Source: Akkermansia muciniphila
Lineage (GTDB): Bacteria > Pseudomonadota > Gammaproteobacteria > Burkholderiales > Burkholderiaceae_C
Length of the DNA: 13,925 nucleotides
Direction of reading: 5' to 3'
NCBI GenBank assembly: GCA_943327015.2
Contig: CALPVM020000024.1
Location: forward strand, 1 to 13,925
A program made the translations under genes and the position numbers. This document shows, piece after piece, positions 8,213-13,925 of this stretch. Position 1 is the stretch's first letter. Every line of letters starts with the position of its first letter. Under the pieces are notes generated by a model. The model was not told where the DNA came from. It saw only the letters and a list, made by a program, of their open reading frames with translations, and searched no databases.

Positions 8213-8695
8213 TTATTTGCTCTTAAACACCAAAGCATTCATTTCGCGCAAGCGCAACGACACAATGCGCCCTAAATCTACCAGCACCATGCGCGCGAGT
8301 TCCGGGTGGTGTCCGGCCAGTACTTCAAAACGCTCGAAGCTGATGGCGTACACCTCTGACGGCTCTAGTGCCCGCACCGAGGCGGAGCGTGGCAGACCGT
8401 CAAAAAAAGCCTGTTCCCCAAAAATAGACAAGGCACCAATATCGCTGATAACGTGTTCCTGCCCATTGGGTTTTTGCAGCACCACCTGTAATTGGCCACT
8501 GGCAACAATGTAAAAAGCACGCGAAGTTTCGCCTTGGTGCACGACCACCTCACCCTTGCGCACCGAACGTCGTTCGGCAACAGCCAGCAGCTGCGCCCAG
8601 TCCTGCTCAGAACATTGGGGTAAAAACACCAGTGCAGTGCTATTAGGGCGGGCGGGTGAATCGTCACCATAATCGAAAAAATTGGAGAAGTCCAT
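8213..8695 (-). CDS. Stand-alone cyclic-nucleotide-binding domain protein
   Basis: Small soluble protein of 160 residues, mostly a Crp-type cyclic-nucleotide-binding beta roll. The core runs from about 25 to 130: VRKGEVVVHQGETSRAFYIVASG (45-67), then the phosphate-binding cassette with F92-G93-E94 and R103-S104-A105. The Gly-Glu pair and Arg-Ser pair are the residue types that contact the cyclic phosphate in E. coli CRP, so binding of cAMP, cGMP or a related ligand is plausible. A C-helix (about 131-155) follows and the protein ends there. There is no helix-turn-helix, kinase or channel domain. It should therefore act on a protein partner, most simply the oxidoreductase encoded 9 nt downstream. 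It is the first gene of the minus-strand operon that ends with dinG. The ATG has no clear Shine-Dalgarno, and the predicted transcript start would leave a leader of only about 14 nt. Which nucleotide it binds is unknown. Confidence 0.87.
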   Translation of the reverse strand: MDFSNFFDYGDDSPARPNSTALVFLPQCSEQDWAQLLAVAERRSVRKGEVVVHQGETSRAFYIVASGQLQVVLQKPNGQEHVISDIGALSIFGEQAFFDGLPRSASVRALEPSEVYAISFERFEVLAGHHPELARMVLVDLGRIVSLRLREMNALVFKSK

Positions 8696-8715
8696 TGATA
8701 TAAAAGGCTGTGTTG

Positions 8716-8721
8716 GCTATA
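8716..8721 (-). promoter_or_regulatory. Possible -10 box for the cNMP-binding/oxidoreductase/dinG operon
   Basis: TATAGC on the minus strand, about 20 nt before the ATG of the cNMP-binding gene. No good -35 hexamer lies 16-18 nt upstream, as expected if an activator bound at 8743-8756 replaces it. The predicted transcript start is near 8709, giving a very short leader. Confidence 0.3.
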
Positions 8722-8742
8722 AAAATTGCACGCTTTAATCAC

Positions 8743-8756
8743 TTTAACATGATCAA
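8743..8756 (-). promoter_or_regulatory. Candidate FNR/CRP-family binding site for the redox operon
   Basis: On the minus strand the site reads TTGATCATGTTAAA. It matches the FNR consensus TTGAT-N4-ATCAA at 8 of 10 positions, with one half perfect. Its centre (8749.5) is 28.5 nt before the start of a TATAGC box (8721 to 8716, minus strand). That is close to the class II activator geometry (site centred near -41.5). The spacing is the main support; one degenerate half-site keeps the call tentative. Confidence 0.35.
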
Positions 8757-8760
8757 CCAC

Positions 8761-8816
8761 TGCATACTGCACAGGTAAAGTTGTACGCCTCATAGCTAAG
8801 ATGCATACATCAGGTA
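8761..8816 (+). repeat. Imperfect direct repeat TGCATAC...CAGGTA
   Basis: TGCATAC followed by CAGGTA occurs at 8761-8777 (4-nt gap) and again at 8802-8816 (2-nt gap). The copies are 41 nt apart, close to four helical turns. They could be paired regulator sites upstream of the EAL gene, or a chance or old duplication. Confidence 0.4.
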
Positions 8817-8822
8817 TCTTAG
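8796..8822. repeat. Inverted repeat CTAAGAT-N13-ATCTTAG
   Basis: A perfect 7-bp dyad at 8796-8802 and 8816-8822 with a 13-nt spacer, 46 nt before the EAL start. It overlaps the second copy of the direct repeat. No T-tract follows, so an operator or a weak leader hairpin fits better than a terminator. Confidence 0.4.
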
Positions 8823-8868
8823 AGTAAATACCCTATGCCTTGAAATACTTGATGGTTAAAATGTTGTT

Positions 8869-10875
8869 ATGAAAATCTTTCGTCCTTCGCCTGTGACTAA
8901 TCTTGGTGCTGCCACCCATCAGGGGATGGTTGAGAATCAAGTGTTGCAAGAAACCCAAGACTTGCTGTCGAAGTTGGAGTCGATTAACCGCGTGCAGGCG
9001 CAAGCTCCAGCCAGAGTGATTGCAATTACCACTCTGCTGGTTGCCGTGTTTGTGGGGCTGCTCACGGTTCATTCCTTAACATCGTATTTTGCAGGAGAGA
9101 CTCTCGTTGCCGCACCTTGGGTGCCTTTGCTATCCACCGTTGTGTTGGCAGCCATATCTGCATTTTTTTGGATTGAAAAACAAGTTTCTATTTTTACGGG
9201 AAAATTGTTGGTTGTTTTTGCCACTTGCGTTTTCTTGCTGGGTATGTTTTTTAACGGTTTGTTAACGGTGTATGCAGTGCCAGGGCTGATATTGTTGCTT
9301 TATATTTTTGGCCCACCCACTATTGCACTTGTAGCAAGCATCATTGTTATTGCTTTTTCTTCATATGTCGCATTATTGGCGCCCGGCGGCATGGAGTTGG
9401 CTGTTTTTATGCGGGTACTGGTGGCTGCTTTGATTGCTGTGACGGTGTTGCAAATGTTGGTGCGCCAACGCAGGCGTTTAGTAGATGGCGCTTACGGTGT
9501 AACGGAGCGGTTGCAGCAATTGGTCAGCAGCTTGCAAAAAGACTTAAAGCTTGCAGAGTTGGAAAGGGACCGTGCAACAACGATTGATACCCAGACCGGT
9601 TTACTTAATGCAAAAGCATTTGAAGCTGCATTGGCTGCTGCGCTTGCGGCAAGAAGTAACGAAAATTTTGCTGGGGTAGTGATACTTCGCTTTGAGCATG
9701 TTGAAGAATTCCTTGCAACCCTTGAGATTGGCGAGCAAACCATTTTTATTGACGCTTTGGTATCACGCTTACGCGATGCGTTTCAGCCCTCTCCTTTAGG
9801 GCGACGTGGCAAGTGGGAGTTTGCTGGACTTTTAGACTTGCAAACCTCTAGCAAAGATTTGCGCAAGGTTTTATCTGAGCGCTTAGCCCGTTTGAGCCAG
9901 CCAGTAACTATCGGCGTTAAAAGTCTTCCGGTGTTTCCTCGGGTGGGGGTTTCCTGCTGGCCATTCAATGGCGAAAACGCGAGGTCTGCATTACGCAATG
10001 CAGAAATTGCCTTGGTCGTTGCTGCAGACTCTCACCGTGCTGAACCAATCTGGTTTGACCGTAGGATGGAAAATGCCGTCTTTGGCCGCGCAGCCATGGC
10101 GCAGTCGTTTGACCGGGCCATGGAGCAAAACGAGTTCGAGCTGGTGTACCAGCCCATTATTCAGATTAACGGCAAGTCGTTACACAAGGTGGAAGCCTTG
10201 ATTCGTTGGAACGACCCCGTCAAAGGGCGCATCTCGCCCGCAGACTTTATTCCCTTGGCCGAGTCCTACGGCAAAATTGTGCCCTTAACCCGTTGGGTAA
10301 TGACGCACGCGGTGCAGCAGGTGTTGGCATGGCGCAAAAACATTGACCCGAATTTTCAGATCAGTGTGAATATGCCGCCGGCATTTTTGGAGTGGTTTGC
10401 AGACCGCCGCTCGGACGCGCTGGCGTGGTTGACCGCTTTGGGTAGCCCCGACAAGGGCGTAGTGCTGGAAATCACCGAAGGCGCATTTTTAAACGTCACC
10501 CAAGAGATATTGGATGTGCTGGCTATTTTAAAAAACATGGGGTTCGAGATTGCGCTGGACGATTTTGGCGTGGGTTATTCTTGTTTTGCGCAGCTAGATC
10601 GGCTGCCGCTGGATTCGCTCAAAATTGATAAGTCTTTGGTAGACCATATTGAAACCACGCCCAGCAAACGCACAGTGTGCAACACCATTATCAAAATGGG
10701 TCACGAGTTGGGCTTTAAGGTGGTGGCTGAAGGCGTAGAAACGCAAGGCCAGGCGGATATGTTGGCAGATGCCAAGATCGACTTTATTCAGGGTTACGTG
10801 TTTGCCAAGCCCATGAGTGTGAAAGACCTGGAAGGTTTTGCTGCACGCTGGCAAGCCAGCCCCGTTGCCCTATAA
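8869..10875 (+). CDS. Membrane protein with degenerate GGDEF and intact EAL domain (c-di-GMP phosphodiesterase candidate)
   Basis: A 668-residue signalling protein. Residues about 50-198 hold about six hydrophobic segments, then a short linker that looks helical (about 205-235). A GGDEF-fold domain follows (about 238-398) with DTQTGLLN at 240-247, but its signature is GKWEF (314-318) instead of GGDEF, so diguanylate cyclase activity should be lost. The EAL domain (about 407-660) keeps the residues needed for hydrolysis: E442-A-L, N501, E534, D564-D565, K585, E621 and Q641. The likely reaction is cleavage of c-di-GMP to pGpG, with the dead GGDEF domain possibly sensing GTP or helping dimerisation. 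No periplasmic PAS or CHASE-type sensor is apparent. No Shine-Dalgarno is visible before the ATG. The 5' part is AT-rich and the EAL part GC-rich. The stop overlaps the convergent pseudouridine synthase gene by 6 nt. Confidence 0.92.
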   Translation: MKIFRPSPVTNLGAATHQGMVENQVLQETQDLLSKLESINRVQAQAPARVIAITTLLVAVFVGLLTVHSLTSYFAGETLVAAPWVPLLSTVVLAAISAFFWIEKQVSIFTGKLLVVFATCVFLLGMFFNGLLTVYAVPGLILLLYIFGPPTIALVASIIVIAFSSYVALLAPGGMELAVFMRVLVAALIAVTVLQMLVRQRRRLVDGAYGVTERLQQLVSSLQKDLKLAELERDRATTIDTQTGLLNAKAFEAALAAALAARSNENFAGVVILRFEHVEEFLATLEIGEQTIFIDALVSRLRDAFQPSPLGRRGKWEFAGLLDLQTSSKDLRKVLSERLARLSQPVTIGVKSLPVFPRVGVSCWPFNGENARSALRNAEIALVVAADSHRAEPIWFDRRMENAVFGRAAMAQSFDRAMEQNEFELVYQPIIQINGKSLHKVEALIRWNDPVKGRISPADFIPLAESYGKIVPLTRWVMTHAVQQVLAWRKNIDPNFQISVNMPPAFLEWFADRRSDALAWLTALGSPDKGVVLEITEGAFLNVTQEILDVLAILKNMGFEIALDDFGVGYSCFAQLDRLPLDSLKIDKSLVDHIETTPSKRTVCNTIIKMGHELGFKVVAEGVETQGQADMLADAKIDFIQGYVFAKPMSVKDLEGFAARWQASPVAL

Positions 10876-11781
10876 ATTTTTTAAGCGCAGTTGGCTTTCA
10901 AAGTGCAAAGCCTGCCCGGTGATAGGGTCGGTAAACGCAATAGACTTTGCCAATAACTGCAGCGGTTGGGCATAGTCCACTTGGCCCTCTGGTGTTAAGG
11001 TGGGGTAAATGCCATCGTTTAAGATGGGCAAGCCAAGTGCCGCCATGTGCACGCGCAATTGGTGCCGCTGTCCGGTGACAGGTTGTAGCTGGTAGCGCGC
11101 CCAGTTGTCTTTTACCTCTATGGGGGCAATATGCGTCAGGGCGTTAGGCTCTCCGGTCACTTCGGTTTGCTGCATAAAGTGGTTGCTGGGTGCAATGCGC
11201 GTGTGCCTTACCTCCGGCCAACATACATCGGGGTTCCAAGGCGCAATGCATTCGTAGACTTTTTTAACCTCACGGTTTCGAAACAGCGCCTGATAACTGT
11301 TCCGGCTACCCGGTTGGAGCGAAAACAGCACCAGACCCGCAGTGTCGCGGTCAATGCGGTGTATCGGGCTGATGTCATTCATCTCGAGTGTGTTTTTAAG
11401 CCGTGTAAGCAGTGTTTGCTGGACGTATTTGCCCGAGGGAATAACGGGTAAAAAATGCGGTTTGTCTACCACCAGCAGATGGTCGTTGTGCCAGAGAATG
11501 TTTTCGTAAAACGGAATAACGGCTTCTGCATCTACGCTGCGGAAGTAGTAAAGGCGCTGGTGTGGAGCGAAAGGGGTGTCGGGTGTAAGTGCTGTACCTT
11601 GGTCGATCAGCACCTCGCCCGCTTGCATGCGCTTCTGCCAAACTACCGTGCTGATGAATGGAAAACGCTGACTCAAAAATTCTAAAACAGTCGTCCAACT
11701 ACCCTCGGGCGTAACGACGCTGCTGGCGGAAATGCCGTTGCGACTGTAAACAGCTGAGTGCTGGTGGCGTTGGAGCGGCAT
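10870..11781 (-). CDS. RluA-family RNA pseudouridine synthase
   Basis: Converts specific uridines in rRNA or tRNA to pseudouridine. Of 303 residues, the first ~90 look like an S4-like RNA-binding segment (VVWQKRMQAGEVLID at 46-60, RLYYFRSV at 76-83). The catalytic domain follows, with ILWHNDHLLVVDKPHFLPV (95-113) and the family motif HRIDRDTAGL (141-150), in which D144 is the catalytic aspartate. The RHQLRVHMAALGLPILND segment further on closes the active site. The first ~12 residues before RNGISAS look dispensable compared with what I recall of relatives. An AGGAG box touches the ATG directly, which is unusually close, so the start is likely but not certain. It is the last gene of the gluQ-trmB operon, 14 nt after trmB. 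The target nucleotide cannot be named from sequence alone. Confidence 0.9.
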   Translation of the reverse strand: MPLQRHQHSAVYSRNGISASSVVTPEGSWTTVLEFLSQRFPFISTVVWQKRMQAGEVLIDQGTALTPDTPFAPHQRLYYFRSVDAEAVIPFYENILWHNDHLLVVDKPHFLPVIPSGKYVQQTLLTRLKNTLEMNDISPIHRIDRDTAGLVLFSLQPGSRNSYQALFRNREVKKVYECIAPWNPDVCWPEVRHTRIAPSNHFMQQTEVTGEPNALTHIAPIEVKDNWARYQLQPVTGQRHQLRVHMAALGLPILNDGIYPTLTPEGQVDYAQPLQLLAKSIAFTDPITGQALHFESQLRLKNL

Positions 11782-11786
11782 CTCCT
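11782..11786 (-). promoter_or_regulatory. Shine-Dalgarno abutting the pseudouridine synthase start
   Basis: AGGAG on the minus strand ends immediately before the ATG at 11781, with zero spacing instead of the usual 5-9 nt. No ATG, GTG or TTG lies at normal distance in frame, so the ATG is retained. The box lies in the 14-nt gap after trmB. Confidence 0.4.
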
Positions 11787-11795
11787 GATTGCTGG

Positions 11796-12599
11796 TTAAT
11801 TTGTCGTCCGTTCAAACACCACATCCCACACCCCGTGCCCCAGGCGTAAACCCCGCTTCTCAAACTTAGTGAGTGGTCGGTAATGGGGCTTGGGCGCATA
11901 GCCCAAAAGTTCAGGGTGCTGTAACTTTGCAGTATTTGTTAGCAGCGGTTCGTGGCTTAAAACATCCAATATTTGCTCGGCATAGGGCTGCCAGTCGGTA
12001 GCGCAGTGCAAATAGCCGCCCACTTTAAGGCGTGCTGCCAGTTTGGCAACCAGTGGGGCTTGTATCAAGCGGCGCTTGTTGTGCTTGGTTTTGTGCCATG
12101 GGTCAGGAAAGAATATATGCACACCATCCAAGCTGCCTAATGGCAGCATGTGGTCGATGACTTCTACCGCATCATGTGCGCAAATGCGGATGTTACCCAG
12201 CTGGTTTTCGCCAATGCGTTTAAGCAATGCACCTACGCCGGGTTCGTGCACTTCGCAGCACAAAAAGCGGGTTTGGGGTAGGGTGGCTGCAATCTGCGCC
12301 GTGGCTTCCCCCATGCCAAAGCCGATTTCTAGCACCACCGGGCTGCCGTTGCCAGGGGCATTGGGTGCTAGGTCGGTAAACACTTCTTCAAAATTAATCA
12401 AGCTGGTTTGGTAGGGTAGTAAGAACTGCGGCCCTAAATTCTCCAGTGCCTTGGTTTGTCCGGTAGTGGTGCGCCCGGCACGCTTGATAAAGCTTTTAAT
12501 GGTGCGCATAAACGGGGGCGCAGCATCTTTTAAAGCTGGCTCAGCAGCAGGGCTAGTAGTCGGGCCCGTAGGGGCGAGGGGCAAAGGTTCAGTAGTCAT
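11796..12599 (-). CDS. trmB: tRNA (guanine-N7)-methyltransferase
   Basis: SAM-dependent enzyme that makes 7-methylguanosine at position 46 in the variable loop of tRNAs. With the chosen ATG it has 267 residues. Visible motifs are SAM motif I EIGFGMGEAT (91-100), the acidic motif II ending at CCEVHEPG (114-121), the TrmB signature HIFFPDPWHKTKHNKRR (161-177) and the C-terminal TKFEKRG (244-250). I chose the ATG at 12599, which overlaps the gluQ stop by 11 nt (ATGACTACTGA). The frame stays open to a TTG at 12653, but that would give a 65-nt overlap. A start at Met31 (MRTIKSF) is the other option, since the first ~30 residues are Pro/Ala-rich and poorly conserved in type. It sits in an RNA-modification operon between gluQ and a pseudouridine synthase. 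Confidence 0.95.
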   Translation of the reverse strand: MTTEPLPLAPTGPTTSPAAEPALKDAAPPFMRTIKSFIKRAGRTTTGQTKALENLGPQFLLPYQTSLINFEEVFTDLAPNAPGNGSPVVLEIGFGMGEATAQIAATLPQTRFLCCEVHEPGVGALLKRIGENQLGNIRICAHDAVEVIDHMLPLGSLDGVHIFFPDPWHKTKHNKRRLIQAPLVAKLAARLKVGGYLHCATDWQPYAEQILDVLSHEPLLTNTAKLQHPELLGYAPKPHYRPLTKFEKRGLRLGHGVWDVVFERTTN

Positions 12600-13506
12600 G
12601 GATAGAGTAAATGGTTTGCCATTGGGCAACCCAATGTTGCAGTGCTTGTGCAATAGGATTGCTATTGTCGCGCTTTTCGGGCGCGGTCAGACCCAGCACA
12701 TGCGCTGCTTGGAGTAGTGCGTCTAAAGCGGCGGCAGCTGTAGCGGTGTTGATGGGCGTAGCGCCATTTTGTTTGGATAGTTTCTCGCCGTTCGCGCCTC
12801 GCACCAGCGGGGTATGCATATAAGTTGGGTGGGCAAGACCTAGCATTTGCTGTAGCACTATTTGCCGTGCGGTGTTGTCGGTTAAGTCTTCGCCGCGCAC
12901 TACATGGGTAATGCCTTGCGCGGCATCGTCCACCACCACGGCCAGCTGGTAGGCATATAGGCCATCGGCGCGCTGCAATACAAAATCTCCAACACGGGTG
13001 CATACGTTTTGCTGTTGTATTCCCAGTCGCCTATCCTGCCAATGGATTGTTGCAAGGTCTGGCAAACGTAGTCGCCAAGCTCGACCAATGCGGCCGTTTA
13101 AGCCACTGCGGCAGGTGCCAGGATAAATTAATTCTGCATTGCGGGTTTTGGCAATGCCATTGGACTGCAAAGCTACTTCAATTTCCTTGCGGGTACAGCC
13201 GCAGGCGTAGGCTTTTTGCTGAGATGTTAATTGTTCTAACGCTTGTTGGTAAAGTTTTGTTCTGTCACTTTGCCAAACAGGTGGTGCATCTGGATGCAGA
13301 CCACAAGCAGCAAGTTGCTGCAGAATGGCATGATCTGCACCTGGTATGCAGCGCGGAGTGTCAACGTCTTCTACGCGCACCAGCCAGCGCCCGTGGTGTG
13401 CGCGGGCATCCAGCCAACTGGCAAGGGCAGCCACCAGTGAACCAGCATGCAGGGTGCCGGTGGGCGAAGGTGCAAATCGGCCGATGTAACTGGATGACTT
13501 ATCCAA
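12589..13506 (-). CDS. gluQ: Glutamyl-Q tRNA(Asp) synthetase
   Basis: Paralogue of glutamyl-tRNA synthetase that lacks the anticodon-binding domain. It activates glutamate and attaches it to queuosine at position 34 of tRNA(Asp). Of 305 residues (normal for the family), the ATP site shows GRFAPSPTGTLHAGS (9-23; HAGS is the HIGH-type motif) and EKLSK (241-245; the KMSKS-type motif). The zinc site is C102-x-C104 with Y128 and C132. The start is TTG at 13506, giving MDKSSSYIGRFAPS. Family members begin only a few residues before GRFAPS, so this rare start fits, and no ATG is available in frame nearby. It overlaps the stop of the renalase-like gene by 8 nt, and its own stop overlaps the trmB ATG. 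Its presence implies that the organism makes or salvages queuosine. Confidence 0.94.
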   Translation of the reverse strand: MDKSSSYIGRFAPSPTGTLHAGSLVAALASWLDARAHHGRWLVRVEDVDTPRCIPGADHAILQQLAACGLHPDAPPVWQSDRTKLYQQALEQLTSQQKAYACGCTRKEIEVALQSNGIAKTRNAELIYPGTCRSGLNGRIGRAWRLRLPDLATIHWQDRRLGIQQQNVCTRVGDFVLQRADGLYAYQLAVVVDDAAQGITHVVRGEDLTDNTARQIVLQQMLGLAHPTYMHTPLVRGANGEKLSKQNGATPINTATAAAALDALLQAAHVLGLTAPEKRDNSNPIAQALQHWVAQWQTIYSIHDY

Positions 13507-13925
13507 TACGGTGTACCCATTTGGCTATGGCTTGGGCAAGCTCGAGTCCGGATACAAACGCGTCTTCGACACGGGCGCCTAGGCACCAATCACCGCAAAT
13601 GCCTATGCCACTAGCTGCATCCCAGAGATGGCTAGTGCCCAAAGGTTGTACGGTTTTGGCATACAGCCAGCGGTGCAGGTCAGTATGTGCGGGCTCAGCA
13701 TGAATACCGGTAACTTCGGCAAAAGCCTTGATCAGTTTGGCTTGAATGCGCGCGTCATCGTCGTTAATATGTTCTTGCGACCACAGCGCGCTGGCTTGCA
13801 CTGTCCAGCGTTCAATCGCACCCCGTCCGGGTTTGCTGTTTTCGCGCGCCAGCCAGGCAATGCGGTGGTGGGTGCTGCGTGCAGCGTTCCATTGAGGGCC
13901 CAACGTTTGCAATGTGGCTTGCATG
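13499..13925 (-). CDS. Renalase-like NAD(P)/FAD-dependent oxidoreductase, C-terminal part
   Basis: Only the last ~142 residues are in the window; the N-terminal FAD-binding fold lies beyond position 13925. The visible part has HRWLYAKTVQPLG and, near the end, IGICGDWCLGARVEDAFVSGLELA. This matches the closing FAD-binding motif (GDW...RVE.A..SG) of the bacterial renalase/COG3380-type flavoprotein group, which oxidises reduced nicotinamide or amine-like substrates. The Met at 13924 is internal, not a start. The stop overlaps the TTG start of gluQ by 8 nt, so the gene heads or belongs to the gluQ-trmB-pseudouridine synthase operon. The actual substrate is unknown, and a functional link to tRNA modification is not evident. 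Confidence 0.75.
   Translation of the reverse strand, partial: MQATLQTLGPQWNAARSTHHRIAWLARENSKPGRGAIERWTVQASALWSQEHINDDDARIQAKLIKAFAEVTGIHAEPAHTDLHRWLYAKTVQPLGTSHLWDAASGIGICGDWCLGARVEDAFVSGLELAQAIAKWVHRIG

Larger units (their letters stand above)
8696..8868 (+). other. Divergent intergenic control region
   Basis: The only sizeable non-coding stretch in the window (173 nt), between the minus-strand redox operon and the plus-strand EAL gene. It is AT-rich. It contains an FNR/CRP-like site, a -10-like box facing the redox operon, a 41-nt-period direct repeat and a 7-bp inverted repeat, each listed separately. I saw no convincing sigma70 promoter for the EAL gene and no tRNA or small-protein gene. 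Confidence 0.7.

Noticed and set aside
8213..8695. Crp/FNR-type transcription factor
   Set aside because: The protein ends after the C-helix at residue 160 and has no helix-turn-helix domain.
8796..8822. Rho-independent terminator
   Set aside because: The 7-bp stem is AT-rich with a 13-nt loop and no following T-tract, and no gene ends just upstream on either strand.
12600..12653. TTG start at 12653 for trmB
   Set aside because: It would overlap gluQ by 65 nt and add residues unlike TrmB N-termini. The ATG at 12599 gives a short coupling overlap.
13047..13703. 218-codon plus-strand open frame
   Set aside because: It is antisense to gluQ and the renalase-like gene, both of which have clear family motifs; the translated product is Cys/Trp/His-rich shadow sequence.

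Overview
The window is a compact, gene-dense stretch of bacterial chromosome with almost no non-coding DNA. The gene set and protein signatures suggest a betaproteobacterium of the order Burkholderiales, possibly a moderate-GC Comamonadaceae-like freshwater lineage. The signatures are a bacterial HDAC-family amidohydrolase, MscS, an MgtC/DUF4010 protein, DinG, an EAL protein, and a gluQ-trmB-pseudouridine synthase cluster. The taxonomic placement is inference from gene style, not a marker match. No tRNA, rRNA, CRISPR array, insertion sequence or phage gene was seen.

Layout. (1) Positions 1-3424, plus strand: a tight three-gene run of an HDAC-family deacetylase (its start lies before the window), an MscS-type mechanosensitive channel and an MgtC/SapB-DUF4010 membrane protein. 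(2) Positions 3436-8695, minus strand: a three-gene run transcribed from the right. It begins with a small stand-alone cyclic-nucleotide-binding protein. Next comes an 878-residue fusion of a membrane polyferredoxin, a 2Fe-2S-type domain and an FAD/NAD(P) reductase. It ends with the Fe-S helicase DinG, whose start overlaps the end of the fusion gene. (3) Positions 8696-8868: the only real intergenic control region. It is divergent and holds an FNR/CRP-like site facing the redox operon, plus direct and inverted repeats. (4) Positions 8869-10875, plus strand: a membrane-anchored protein with a degenerate GGDEF domain and an intact EAL domain. (5) Positions 10870-13925, minus strand: a renalase-like FAD oxidoreductase (cut by the window end), gluQ, trmB and a RluA-family pseudouridine synthase. 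Neighbouring genes here overlap or nearly touch, giving an RNA-modification operon.

The part most worth following up is the cyclic-nucleotide-binding protein plus the triple-fusion oxidoreductase. The sensor has a well-formed phosphate-binding cassette but no DNA-binding domain, so it probably acts on a protein partner, and the fusion is the obvious candidate. The fusion could carry electrons from NAD(P)H through FAD and Fe-S centres to or from the membrane. Its ferredoxin-like domain has Asp where the third cysteine ligand of a plant-type cluster is expected. An FNR-like half-palindrome sits at the right distance from a possible -10 box upstream, which suggests oxygen-responsive control. The divergent neighbour is a c-di-GMP phosphodiesterase candidate, so two nucleotide-signalling proteins share one control region.
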